The translations under genes were made by a program, and so were the position numbers. From Kuschelorhynchus macadamiae (lineage: Eukaryota > Arthropoda > Insecta > Coleoptera > Curculionidae): DNA of 64,000 nt. The notes under the pieces are model-generated. The model was not told the DNA's origin. It made no database searches and worked only from the letters and a program-made list of their open reading frames with translations. The stretch spans positions 814,001 through 878,000 of the forward strand of contig JAUTXW010003811.1 in the NCBI GenBank assembly GCA_030620095.1, read 5' to 3'. Positions 46,996-58,854 of the stretch are shown one piece after another (the stretch's first letter is position 1; every line of letters begins with the position of its first letter).

Positions 46996-48380
46996 TACAT
47001 CGGTTGTGCAAAATTTAAATATTTTGCAACTTTATATTATGAACCATATAGTATGATTTTTATTAAAAGTTAAGTACATTTTACTAATTAACTGATAAAA
47101 CTGTATTGACATTCCCAAATACAAGCAGCTTAACTTTGAATTTATTACGCATAACATATATAGAATTTCTCATATTACCCATTTATTGATATTATTAATT
47201 AGGAGTATTAAAATGAGCGAACCTAAACGTCAAATAAGTAAATCTAGCAAAGCCAATACTAAAAATTTAAAATCTAGCTTTGGAATGGCCATTTTGAACG
47301 ATGCATGTCACTCCAAGCGTTACCATGACAACACCCACGCGCTCATTAAATACAAACAATATCAAACAGCCGCAGTTGTATTAATTAACTTTATTGTGAA
47401 TACATTAGTTAAAATAAAATTTAATTCCCAATCATGTTTACAATATTTACTCGGGAAACACTTAACAAAATATAATGCGTTCGAAAAAACTCCAAAAATT
47501 GTTTCGCACGTATTTTCCTTAAACAAAAGCATTCGTGCTCATGATACACTCTTGCTTTTATTAAGAAATTAATAATTAATTAATAATTCCGGAAATTTAG
47601 TTTGTACTTGTTATATTACTAGTGCAATATGTTAATTCAATCTACCGACATACCTTCTACTGTATTCTATCAAGCAATCAACAAAACAGCGTTCAATCTC
47701 AAAATAAAAATGAATCACCACTCCCATCGTCTGTTTCTTAACGGAAACAGAGGTGTAAAAAAAACATCGAAAACAAAATTGAAATATTCAAACCGGACAA
47801 TTAAGTGGTTGTTCGAATCAAACAATCCGTAATTAAAACAACAATTATTCAGTGTAAATGCTGGTGCTGATAGGTGATTATTTCTTCTGTTCAGTGTTGC
47901 GTACGCTGACCACAATAGACCCAACATCGAACCAAAATAGGAAGAAGTAAAACTGATCGCAGATCTTAAAATAATTATCGGTTTTTTTTTCGTTCGCCGA
48001 ACACGGATGTAGACTTTTCTTTAAATAAACAAAACGGTTAGAGTCATCTAATCACCCCATGAATAATGAATGAGGCATATTTCTAATAGTGATATTTTCA
48101 GCTACAACATCCGAAGGATATTTATTCTATTCAAATTCAAAATATATTACATTTTGAGAACTACAATGATGTAGATATAGTCAAAAGCAGTGTTATCGTG
48201 CGGGTCATACAATTTATCAAAGACGAACTTCTTAAGTTTGTTTTTTCTTTTATTTATTTATCCGCATAAAATCCGGAAGATGAATTAGATAGACCTATGA
48301 TATTTTCATATGAAAAAAGAAGACAAACATATAAATACCAGCAGTTGCAAAAATCTTTGAGCGATGTCACTTCAAAGTCA
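46996..48380. other. No recognised gene except an unassigned ORF
   Basis: AT-rich DNA. See the separate entry for the open frame at 47213-47572. A second open frame at 47629-47832 is basic (KTSKTKLKYSNRTIKWLF) and unassigned. Confidence 0.4.
47213..47572 (+). CDS. Unassigned open reading frame, 119 codons
   Basis: From the in-frame ATG at 47213: MSEPKRQISKSSKANTKNLK, then AILNDACHSKRYHDNTHALI, then a hydrophobic middle (AAVVLINFIVNTLVKI), ending HDTLLLLLRN. The start is basic and serine-rich. I do not recognise the product. A remote likeness in plan to a small basic DNA-binding protein is not enough to name it. It is one of the longer open frames here without a repeat or transposon motif, but chance cannot be excluded in AT-rich DNA. 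Confidence 0.2.
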   Translation: MSEPKRQISKSSKANTKNLKSSFGMAILNDACHSKRYHDNTHALIKYKQYQTAAVVLINFIVNTLVKIKFNSQSCLQYLLGKHLTKYNAFEKTPKIVSHVFSLNKSIRAHDTLLLLLRN

Positions 48381-48401
48381 GATTGACAAGTCAGTGACAA
48401 A

Positions 48402-49691
48402 ATGAGTAATAGAAAACAATTTTCGAGTTTTTTGCATCCACAAGAGAGAAAAATGGTATTAAATCTAATAAAATATTACGAAAATGAAAATTCACCGGCC
48501 AATATCCAGGAGACAGTAGCAAAAGCTCTGGGAATCGGTATAAGGACTGTGCAGAAAGTTGTGCATGAAAAAAAGCTTAATTTACTACCAAAGAAGATTA
48601 AGAAATGTACACGAAAAAAGTCAAAGACTGAAGACTTAAGTGACAATGTAAAAATGGATGTTCGTAATGCAATTTACGATTTATACACATCAAAAACTCA
48701 TACAACCCTTCAGGTTTTAAAAGGCTTTAAAGAGCTTTAAAAAATCGAGGCATATTGAAAATGGGACTAAAATCGTTGACAACGATTTAATAAAAATGTT
48801 CGGTTTTCGATATAAAAAGGACTGTAATCGAAGATTTTTATGCAAGTTGCCACATATAGCAAGTCAGCGTATCCTTTTAAAGAAATACACGGTTAATTCA
48901 AAATTTAGAAAAGGGATATTTTTAGACGAGACTTGGGTATTTTCTAATGGAAGTGGTTCGAAATCTTGGCAGGACGAGTCTGTAAAAAGTGTCAAGAGAA
49001 AAAAGGGATGTAGACGAGAAAACGGTTCACCATTTTGCATGCAGGTTCTTCAACAGGACTTCTCCCAGGTGCAAGTTTACTGTTTTCTTCAACATCCAAA
49101 AGTATGGACTACCATGATAATATCAACTGTGAGCTGTTTGAAAAGTGGTTAAAAGAACAACTGATTCCAAATTTAGATGCTCCATCTTTAATCATTCTGG
49201 ACAACTATCATTCAAGAATCTTAAATAAACAACCTACCTCATCCTGGAACAAAAGTGATATTTATGACTGGAAAATAAAACAAAAACAAAATCCTTTACC
49301 CAATATGCTGAAACTAGAACTTCTTTTAATGGCAAAATCTATTAAAAAACCAACAATATATGCCGTAGATAAAATATTACGGGAAAATGGACATGAGGTT
49401 TTACATTGCTAGTTTAACGCAATAGAATTAATATAGGCTGGGGCAAAACCATATTGCGAAAAACACGTGAACGATGGTCTTACATCAGATGAAGTGCAAA
49501 TTGTTTGGCAAGATTCATTAAATTATATTACGCCGGAGTACTGGAAGAAATCTGTGGAACATACGGAGAAATTAATATGGAATTGGTGGAATCGAGAACG
49601 AGTCCTGGATGTCGAAATAGCACCAATGATCATTACGCCATTTGAGGACGACTCAGAAGATGAGGACTTTTTAAGTGATGATATTTTTTAG
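48402..49691 (+). pseudogene. Sailor-like transposase, decayed, plus strand
   Basis: ATG at 48402: MSNRKQFSSFLHPQERKMVL, a helix-turn-helix with AKALGIGIRTVQKVVHEKKL, NAIYDLYTSKTHTTLQVL, then FGFRYKKDCNRRFLCKLPHI, GIFLDETWVFSNGSGSKSWQ (first Asp), MHAGSSTGLLPGASLLFSST, LIILDNYHS (second Asp; two residues lost from DNASYHS) and FNAIEL (Glu), with about 75 residues from Asp to Glu because the LPPYHC stretch is shortened. It ends with an acidic tail (DDSEDEDFLSDDIF). There are a stop near 48740, frameshifts near 49040 and a stop before FNAIE. The order and acidic end match the gene at 21950-23294. Confidence 0.82.
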
Positions 49692-49954
49692 TCTATAATA
49701 ATAAAAAGTTTCTGAAAGATTGTATTAGTCTTTGACGTGTATAAATCATAAATTGCATTATGAATATCCATTTTTGTAATTAACTTAAGTCTTTTGCCTT
49801 TGGATTTTTTCGTGTACATTACTTAATCTTCTTCGGAAGTAAATTATGTTTTTTTTTTCATGCACAAGTTTCTGTACATTCCTTATACCGGTTCTCAGAG
49901 CTTTTGCCACTGGCCAGTGAATTTTAATTTAAAAATTTTTTTATTAGATGTGAC

Positions 49955-50201
49955 AAATGTTCTATTCAAAGCTGGTTTTATAGTTAGTTTTAAAATAGCG
50001 AAAACAACGAAGTCATTTTCTGAGAGAGAATTTGTTAAAGAGTGCCTAGTAGATGTTGCAGAACTTTTGTGTTCAGAAAAGAAGAAAGAGGTTGAGAAAG
50101 TGAGCTTGTCGCGACGTACTGTTGTTCAACGTATAGATATGATGGCTAGTGATATCAAAAAAACATTGACTGATAGCTTGGCTAGTGTTCAAGCATTTTA
50201 G
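49955..50201 (+). pseudogene. hAT transposase fragment (GTF2IRD2/ZBED5-like)
   Basis: The frame reads FKIAKTTKSFSEREFVKECL, VDVAELLCSEKKKEVEKVSL, SRRTVVQRIDMMASDIKKTL, ending TDSLASVQAF. This is the region between zinc finger and first catalytic Asp in the hAT copies at 20646 and 40287. No catalytic residues are present. Flanking stops follow. Confidence 0.75.
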
Positions 50202-51012
50202 ATTGATTAGGATGTTGCGAGTTAAAAACTAAAGATATTTACTGGATAGATCACCTGAAAGCAAATAAATTAAGATAAAATTTCCAAGAAGGTAAACATT
50301 TATTTAGTAGTTATTTAATAACAGCCCTTCATACTTGGACAAAAAAAATCGAATGACAAACGCCTGATTTACATTTACATTTTTAAGTCAATCCCGATAA
50401 AACTCGGCTTTAAGAAAACATTATTTTATACCTTAGATCGTGCCGTTCAATGTCCGTCAAGGCATTCATGTGTATGCTAGTTTTGACACTCGCCGACGTC
50501 GAAGTCGACGGCGGAACGGACGTGGGGCAACGTGCCCGAGGCGACTTCTGACCCACGTCTCCCCCACGTCTGGACCGGACGGATTGAAAGACATCTCCGA
50601 GTGCCTTTTAGCATTCCGCCGACTTTTGTAGGATATCTATGCGGCGGAAAAAGTTGACAGCAGACACCACGTTAAATATACGACGATCGCCCGGGGGTAT
50701 TGAATTTTGAAACAACCGAGATTCTATTAAAATTAAACAATTGCAATTATTTATAAAGCAGCGATTTGGTTTTTATAATGGAGATGGTATTTACGTAAAG
50801 AAGAATAAACTAATTTTTGCTAAATTTGTTAATATACAGACAATATCAATGACTCGTTTTTCTTAGACTGTATCTATATCTGATAAAAAATATAAAATGG
50901 CAATACAATTTTTTTTATTGTCATTTGACATGAGGAAGAATTGTGCTTGCGACATTGCAAGGCATGTTTCAGACAATCATAACATTTTTCTAGTGACATT
51001 GCTTAAGTATTC
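50202..51012. other. No gene recognised; GC-rich patch
   Basis: Positions 50430-50690 are markedly GC-rich (CGCCGACGTCGAAGTCGACG is an example) in otherwise AT-rich DNA. Its short open frame, rich in Arg (TRRRRSRRRNGRG), is a product of base composition. It could be part of an unrecognised element. Confidence 0.4.
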
Positions 51013-51318
51013 TTGAACAATCAAGATTGCCGCAGAGCTAGTACAAAAGACTTATCTGGCAATAATATTGCGTTGTTTTGTAGCATGCTTCAACGACAGG
51101 AGTGGACAGATATAGTTGACCCTAACGTTTCGTTGGAAGAAGCATGGTATAATTATATAGGTTCTATTGTGCACTGCTTAAACGGCTGCTGTCCATACAA
51201 AACACAATATTTAAGTAATAAAAATAACAAACAGTCATTTAGTTGGTATAATGATAGTCTTTATAAAATAAAAACAGAATTAGATAAATTTATTTTTAAT
51301 CTTTATACTTTTTCTATT

Positions 51319-51329
51319 ATATATATATA

Positions 51330-51371
<42 letters not shown>
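51319..51371. repeat. (TA)n microsatellite
   Basis: A TA tract with one TTTATA interruption inside the LINE relic. Confidence 0.95.
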
Positions 51372-51372
<1 letters not shown>

Positions 51373-52158
51373 TTTTTATCGACTCTTTATACAATAATGT
51401 ATTTTATGATAATATAGACTATTCTATTCTATTCTAATCAGACAAAAACTTCTTTAAATATGTAAAACAATCTCTCAATTCTAATCTTGGAATCATGGTT
51501 CTAAAGAATAAAGAAACTCAAGAACTAAATACAGACAACAGTTTAATAAAACATTCACAACTGAAGACTCGAGTAACATGCCTGTTTTACCTGCTATCAT
51601 AAGATCTGTTTCAGAAATCAATTCAGTTAATTTAACCAGCCAAAAAGCAAAAGATGTCCTCAAATCTATGAAGAATGACTTTAGTCCTGGTCCAGATTGT
51701 ATAGCGCCAATCTTTTTCCAAAAAACCCAAGACACTTTAAGTCCCTAACTTGACCGTATCGTGGTGAAGAGTCTACAAAATGGAAAACTCCCCCCAACCT
51801 GACCTGCATCGCGTGCAAATCTATGGAGAAAATAATAGCCAGAAATTTGACAACCTTTTTTTTTGGAGAATAGAATAATTCCAGATTCTTACCAGCTAGA
51901 TCCACCACCTCTAATATTTTAAAGTGCCTCAACAAATGGACAAATGCTCTTGACAACAATGAACTAATAGATATCTTATATTTATATTATGCGAAAGCAT
52001 TTGACAAAGCGCTTACTGCTGAAGTTGGAACATTTCGGAGTTGTTCTTTGTAATCTATATTAGCGATTTATCACGAGAGTTCCATTCCCACATTTTACTT
52101 TTGCACATGACACCATACTATTGGGCAACTCTTTTGTAACTTATGATTCACTAACAAT

Positions 52159-52515
52159 AGATCTTCAGAGACTAGAAATGTGGGAATAGAAATGGCAACT
52201 ACTACTAAATGAAGATAAGCGCATGATTATACACATGGGCACTAAAAACCCAAGCCTACCCCATTTCATAAGTATTATAAGTTTGGAGAATACTATAGAA
52301 CAGAAAGACCTACGTTACAGTAGTACACGTAGTATGTTAAATAATTTCGTCCACAGATCTTCAGAGACTAGAAATGTGGGCATAGAAATGGCAACTACTA
52401 CTAAATGAAGATAAGCGCATGATTATACACATGGGCACTAAAAACCCAAGCCTACCCCATTTCATAAGTATTATAAGTTTGGAGAATACTATGGAACAGA
52501 AAGACCTACATTACA
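52159..52515. repeat. Tandem duplication of about 160 bases in the LINE
   Basis: Copy 1 (52159-52319) and copy 2 (52355-52515) start AGATCTTCAGAGACTAGAAA and differ at only a few positions. The period is 196 bases. The LINE polymerase frame is destroyed here. Confidence 0.92.
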
Positions 52516-53100
52516 AAAATATTAAAGAAGGCAAATAGTATGATCTTTTAATCACAAATGCTTTCCAAAGTCTTGACGCTCAATAACACTTAAACTATAC
52601 ACATCACATCATTCTAGAGTATGGTCATAGCACATGGAGCCCATACTTTATTAAAGATATTGAGATCTTGGAAAGAGTACAAGGCAGAATGACAAAAATT
52701 CTACCGGAATTAATAAATTTTTCAATCTCTATTCGCTTCATGATAGAAGGTGGAGAAGTCCTTCTTAGCCAATTCAGACTTAACACCAATAGTAATGTCC
52801 GAGGACACTCTTTGAAACTTTCGAAGGAGAGGTGTTCTAAACTGCACCGTAAGAACTTCATAACCAGTAGAATGGTCTACTTATAGAATTCTCTTAATGA
52901 AGATACTATCCAAGCACCCAATTCAATTTCAAAAGCAATCAATTCCTTCAAAAACAGATTGGATAAAAAATTTAGCAGTACACTTGTACACTATTTGTGA
53001 ATTTACCTGTTAATGAATGTTTATGATAAAATAGCAATGATTCCAGAGTAGTCTCATTGGCTATTGCCACCTACTACCGTCTAAATAAATAATAATTATG

Positions 53101-54741
53101 ACTTGGGTTAAAAACAGTTATAAAAAATATACACAATCGTATAGATTAAGGTTTGAAAAGAAATGCTATTCATAAAAATTCACATCTGCAATACTGAAAT
53201 GTATAATGTATATTTGTTAGCTATTAATTATTATTTAATTTATTTATAAAGAGACGTAGTATAGGTAATTATCATTCAATCAACTTCAACTATTCTAAAT
53301 AGATTTCTACCATTCGGTCATTTTGTTCCAAACTCACTCCAACGGCGGCAGCTCTGTGCTAGAATGTCTGGAGCCGACCGCGTACCAGACCTAGAACCTA
53401 GGTATTTCCGAGTGGTGTCTTATTTCGTCAGGCCTACTAGCCCCAGAAATCCAATATCCAATTTATTAAAGCAATACAACAGCAAAATAATACATCAAAA
53501 ATTATTTGCTGTTGAGATTAAATTTGAAATCCCATCTATCGCCATGGCTTGGCCAAGATATTTTTAGATATTCGACTAACCCCCACGGGCTGGTTTTTTT
53601 CAATTAAAACGGATTAAAAGGGTCGTGCGTTGCCGAGAATCTGACGACAAACTCTGCGACCAACTTTTAATTGAACGGCATAATTAGAAAACGGAGACCC
53701 GCGTGAGTTCTCGCTTCTCGATGGACGGACAGAGAGTGAAGTTTTTTTTTAAGTTTTTGGCGAATTTATAATTCAGCGATGTTTACTATAGATAAAAGTT
53801 TTGGCCTGAGGAATCCCCGGCGGTTGAGGTTTTTAGGGATTAAGTTTGGCTTATAATAGCATCTCCTAATACCATTTTCTTATTTCGTGCTGCGATAAAG
53901 ACTGTAGAAGGAAGTTAGATTAAAATTGTTCAAATGTTTTGAATGATAACTAAATCTAACCTAACCCAAATAAATCAATTTATATTTTTATTATAATTAC
54001 ATAAATAAAATTCGGCATAAAATAGTTTGAGTGGATCTGTAAAATGTATTCTACTTTTTGATCCATAACTATTTTTATCGCCCCCAAAAGCATTTGAAGA
54101 GATATTTGCAAATTTCTGGACGAAAGTCGCGTTAAATAGTCCAGCTTATCAAAAAATCTCGAGATTTTCGAAAGTTTGGAAGGAATTCAACTCAACAATA
54201 TATAATGTTAGCTTATGTCATTTTGCCTTTGTATTGTTTCTACTCAAATCTTTTCATTTTCTTTGATTTCGTTATGGTTAATGATGCCACGAAACGAGAC
54301 AACATTTCTACCCTCGTCTCGCCCTACTCTCGTACAGTATTCACTCTCGACACTTGAGACTCGTCTCGCCTCGGTTTTAATATAAGAAACCCCCTATCTT
54401 GTAGATATAAATGCATACGCTTTTTTATTTCGTCTCAAGAAAACCCAAAGAACAATAATTAACATATTGATGCTTGGATATGTTTGACTTTTGACTTATT
54501 TCTTAATTTAGAATTGGTAAATTTCAAAAGTCATATAATACTCCACCAAATGTTAATAATTTTTTTAACCCGTTTTTGATAACCATTTTGAATACTTACT
54601 TAATAGTCTAAAATTGTCTTGATAAATCCTAAAACGATTTGTTTATAATTCTCTTCTCTTGAAGCAGAAAGCAGAAGCTTCTTGGTTCTTGGCGTTCAAA
54701 AAGTTTGGTAAGAGGTACCGTTTTATAGATTTGGCTAATAC
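53101..54741. other. No gene recognised; GC-richer stretch
   Basis: Positions 53340-53760 are richer in GC and include a 67-codon open frame (SGADRVPDLEPRYFRVVSYF) that I cannot name. It could be unique DNA or the 5' region of an old element. Nothing else is supported. Confidence 0.4.
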
Positions 54742-54750
54742 AATTTTCTT
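54742..54750. repeat. Possible target duplication of the RTE LINE, left copy
   Basis: AATTTTCTT, also found directly after the tail at 57615-57623. It is short and AT-rich, so chance is possible. Confidence 0.45.
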
Positions 54751-57614
54751 ACCATACCAGAAGCTTATTTCAAGCAGGGAAACTAGCGAACCTGGAACAG
54801 GAAATGAACAGACTTAAGATAGACATTCTGGGGATCGCGGAAACCTGATGGCCAGACACGGGAAAATGTGACACAGAGAGCGGAACTCTCTTCTATTCCG
54901 GAAACGAAGATAGAAATCACAGGAAGGGCGTAGGAATCCTAATAACAAAAGCCCTAAGAGAATCAGTTACCGACTTTATTCCATACTCCGATCGCACTTC
55001 TTTATTGAGACTAAGAGCTAAGCCGTCCAACCTCAATATAATACAAGTCTACGCACCCACAGGTGACTCACTGGACCGAGACGTGGAACAGCTATACAAC
55101 GAAATTAAAGAACTTCTCAAGCTTACCAAAAAACACGATGTAAATATAGTCATGGGAGACTTTAACGCCAAGCTGGGCAAAGGAAAGTTTGAAAATATCG
55201 TCGGACCCTGGGGGCTTGGAACTAGAAATGACAGGGGCGATCGCCTTCTGCAGTTCTGCCAAGAAGAAAGTATGACTATCACGAACACCTGGTTTAAGCT
55301 CCCCCCCCGTCGTCTTTACACTTGGAAGTCGCCCACAGACACTACGGCCAACCCGGTACGCAATCAAATAGATTTCATTCTTGTCAATGGGAGATTCAGA
55401 TCATCCGTCAAGAGAGCATGTACATATCCCGGGGCAGATGTACCTTCTGACCATGTTTTATTAGCAGCAATCATAAAAGTGTCCTTAGCCAAGAGCGGTA
55501 AGCCAATCATGCATAACAGAATAGCATATGAAAAGATCAAAGATGCTGCAACAAGAGACGCACTCGGCAATGATATTAACGCACGAATACAAAACATTAG
55601 ACCCACCAACGAAAATGACTTAACAAATTCCTGGACACAAATAACACAAATTGTGACAGATCTAGCAAAAAGTAGGCTGGGTTTCAAAGTCGCAGATAGA
55701 AAGCAAAAATGGATGACTGATGAAATACTGGGTTTGATGAACGAACGTAGATCTTATAAAAACAAAGACGAGACCAAATACAAAGATACACAAAAAACAA
55801 TAAGATCAAAAATTCGTATAGCAAAAAATGAATGGCTCAAGAGAGAGTGCGTGGAAATGGAACGCTTACAAAAACAAAATGATTCTCTTGGATTACATAA
55901 AAAAGTGAAGCTGACAGCTGGAATATATAGGTCAAGGAATAGGGGCATATTGGTCAATGAGGACAACCAAATGATTTCTGAAAGTGATGAGAAAATACAG
56001 GTCTGGGAGAGATATATCGAGAAGCTCTTTGAGGGAAACAGACCGCCACCCGAGTTAAGAGATCCCGACGATGCATCAGGTCCATCCATATCTAAGGAGG
56101 AGATACAGAAAGCAATTCAGAGCTCAAAAAACCACAATGTCACCCGGTCCGGATGAAATCCCATCGGAAATACTGAAGCTTTTCGACGATAGAGACATTA
56201 ACACCTTACATCATATATTTAATATTATCTACGAGACCGGTCGCTTTCCTCAGCAGTGGTTGGAATCGATTTTTATCCCTCTGCCTAAAGTAAATAGGGC
56301 CAAAGCATGCGGCGACTATCGACTAATAAGTCTCATGAGCCACACCCTGAAGATCTTTCTTAAAATATTCCACCAACGAATATATAAAAAATGTGAAAGA
56401 GACATGGCTGACTCCCAGTTTGGTTTCAGGCAGGGGATGGGCACAAGAGAAGCAATAACAGCTACACATATACTAGTCCAGAATTGCTACGACCAAAGAA
56501 AAGACATATTCTTATGCTTCATTGGTTATGAAAAGGCATTTGACCGAGTAGAACACCACAAGCTCATGCAAATACTAAGGACTCTTGACATAGATCAGAA
56601 AGATATTACTTGTATTGAAAATTTATACTGGTATCAGACCGCACGTGTTGAATGGGAAAATGGTCTTTCAAACATCTGGATCCGAAGAGGAGTAAGACAG
56701 GGATGCGTCTTGTCTCCACTCTTATTTAACCTGTACTCGGAAGCCATCTGCCGAGAAGCACTGGATGATGTCAATATGGGCATTAAAGTCAATGGAGTAT
56801 GGATTAACAACATTAGATACGCCGATGACACGGTCTTAATCGCCGATAAGTTGGAAGACTTACAACGACTGGTCAATTTAGTGGGGGAACATAGCGCATC
56901 AATGGGCATGAATCTAAATGTAAGGAAGACAAAATTCATGATCATAACGAGAAATCCAGAAGCCGTTGACGATGCAGAACTGACTTTTAACACAATACCT
57001 ATAGAAAAAGTAAATAGATTCAAGTATTTGGGCACTTGGCTATATGAAGACTGGACATCGGATAACGAAATAAAATGTCGCATAGAACAAGCTAGACAGG
57101 CATTTCAAAAACTTAGACACGTGTTCACCTGCTCGGACTTTGACTTGGAATTGCGACTGAGATTCATAAAATGCTATGTGTGGTCGGTATTACTGTATGG
57201 GGTGGAGAGCTGGACCTTAAAAGCAAGCGCAATTAACAGATTGGAGGCCTTTGAGATGTGGACATACCGCAGATTATTAAAAATACCTTGGACAGCGAGG
57301 GTCAGGAATGAGGAGGTTCTAGCTCGAGTTAACAGGGAACGCGAACTGTTTACTGTTATTAAGAAAAGGTAGACCGCATACTTGAGACATATCATGAGAA
57401 ACGACAAATACCGCCTTTTACAACTAATAATCGAGGGAAAAATCGAGGGCCGTAGAGGTATTGGCAGAAAAAAAATGTCCTGGCTTCGCAACATACGACA
57501 GTGGACTAGATTAACCAACATACAGACCTTGGTACACACTGCAAGGAATAGAGAGGAGATGGAAAATGTGATCGCGAACATCCATTAGTGGATACGCATC
57601 CGAAGAAGAAAAAG
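54751..57614 (+). mobile_element. RTE-clade LINE, most complete copy
   Basis: The element holds an endonuclease and a reverse transcriptase and ends in a GAAGAAGAAAAAGAA tail (57602-57614), like the tail of the copy at 12593-14138. A possible 9-base duplication borders it. The 5' end is probably truncated, because the first endonuclease block begins almost at the border. Confidence 0.85.
54781..57588 (+). pseudogene. RTE endonuclease-reverse transcriptase, three breaks
   Basis: It begins LANLEQEMNRLKIDILGIAE with a TGA right after AET. Next come NIIQVYAPTGDSLDRDVEQL, VNIVMGDFNAKLGKGKFENI (GDFNA of the AP endonuclease), RNQIDFILVNGRFRSSVKRA and SDHVLL (SDH). A frameshift at about 56140 leads to SPGPDEIPSEILKLFDD, then FIPLPKVNRAKACGDYRLIS, FGFRQGMGTREAITATHILV, CFIGYEKAFDRVEHHKL (usual Asp of FVDFEKAFD is Gly), RRGVRQGCVLSPLLFNLYSE, NNIRYADDTVLIAD, LYGVESWTLK, then TAG at 57370-57372 and a tail RHIMRNDKYRLLQLIIEGKI with a stop after VIANIH at 57586-57588. 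With only two stops and one frameshift it is a fairly young copy. Confidence 0.92.
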
Positions 57615-57623
57615 AATTTTCTT
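57615..57623. repeat. Possible target duplication of the RTE LINE, right copy
   Basis: AATTTTCTT, as at 54742-54750. Confidence 0.45.
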
Positions 57624-58854
57624 TAATTTCTTTCAAAATCAGGAACGTAAGCAGAAAATTCGAATCTTTAGAATATAACTTCTATGTAACTTCCGTAAAA
57701 ATTAAGATATCTATGTTTAAAAAAAGCTTATTGAAGGTGAAGGGTGTAGCTATAGATAATCAGATGGGCAATTTTTTCTTCCGAAATTTGCCAATTTTAT
57801 GTAATTTTTGGGCCACTTCAAAGTTACAAATTAAAAATTTCATTTTATGAAAAGAAAAACTTTAATGTCGTCCTATCTTTGTTAATTATTGTTTAATTTC
57901 CTTGTAATTAGATAGATAATAGATACTAGAATAGGCATTTAAGAAAAACTTCTGTAAGTGGCATCAAAAACTTCCTAATACCACAGTATATGATACTGTG
58001 CTAATACTTTGTCAGTTATACGCAAATAAATAAATTAATCTGGCCAAATGCAGAAATTTGGGTTTTTTTTGCCCTCTAGTTATCAATACCTACACCTTTT
58101 CCGTAAAAATGATTTTATCTTATTTAAATATCTTAATTTTTTTAGCAGAACTTATGGTGAAATTAGTTTCCGAAGATTTAAAAAATTGGAACTTTCTTCC
58201 TTTCGTACTTTTTTTAACATAATTAAAAAAAAACTTAGACAATATCTCAAAAAAAGGTGCTCCTCATCAAAATGTTTGATAAGTCATAAAATATTATTTT
58301 TTATGACCGTTAACAGCGTCCAAACTATTATAAAATTACGCCAATGAATGTTAAACGGAACTGTAAACATTGTGTTTAAAAAATTTAAATAGTTTACAAG
58401 TTACGAAAAAACAGAACAGGATAAAAAAGTCATGACGCACAAGTGAAGTTAGGGTTCTTCTGATATGTTGTTCAACACATTTCAGAGCAGCTGCACCAAT
58501 TTTCAGCCCAACGATATTTTTTGTCAGGTTTTCCTGGCATTTTGATTAAATCCTCTGGTCTAATTTCCAAAGAAGTATTAATAAAATTAAAAAATTCCAT
58601 AAAATAACCAACACAAGAAGGGAAAACAATTTTTACCCATTCAAGTATCAATCATTTATTAATGTCATTCACAGTACATATGTGTTACACACGTCAAATA
58701 ATCTAGAAAAGGGTAAAACCTGATAATGTTTATGCTTACATTAATAAAACCCTAGTCTAAAAATATAAATATATAGATTAAAAATTAAAAAAACTTACTT
58801 GCTAAACAAACATATTAGAACAGTTTAAAATAGATCTTATGTAGTATCAACATT
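57624..58854. other. No gene recognised
   Basis: AT-rich DNA. A lysine-rich, phenylalanine-rich open frame at 58048-58347 shows no motif and is probably chance. Confidence 0.4.

Larger units (their letters stand above)
51013..53100 (+). mobile_element. Degenerate Jockey/CR1-type LINE with a (TA)n tract inside
   Basis: The frame starts in the region before the polymerase (GNNIALFCSMLQRQEWTDIV, AWYNYIGSIVHCLNGCCPYK, QSFSWYNDSLYKIKTELDKF). A TA tract follows at 51319-51371. Then come NLTSQKAKDVLKSMKNDFSP with GPD, a ruined palm with YYAKAFDKAL, a duplicated 160-base stretch, and the C-terminal AINSFKNRLDKKFSSTLVHY, stop near 52999. The 3' UTR ends near 53095 in a TAAATAATAATTATG tail. There are stops and frameshifts throughout; no intact domain remains. 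Confidence 0.72.

Noticed and set aside
47213..47572. Naming the 119-codon frame as a histone-like protein
   Set aside because: A basic N-terminus and a hydrophobic middle suggested it, but no histone-fold residues line up convincingly.
55049..57581. Minus-strand frames across the RTE LINE
   Set aside because: Antisense of the endonuclease and reverse transcriptase; no independent evidence.
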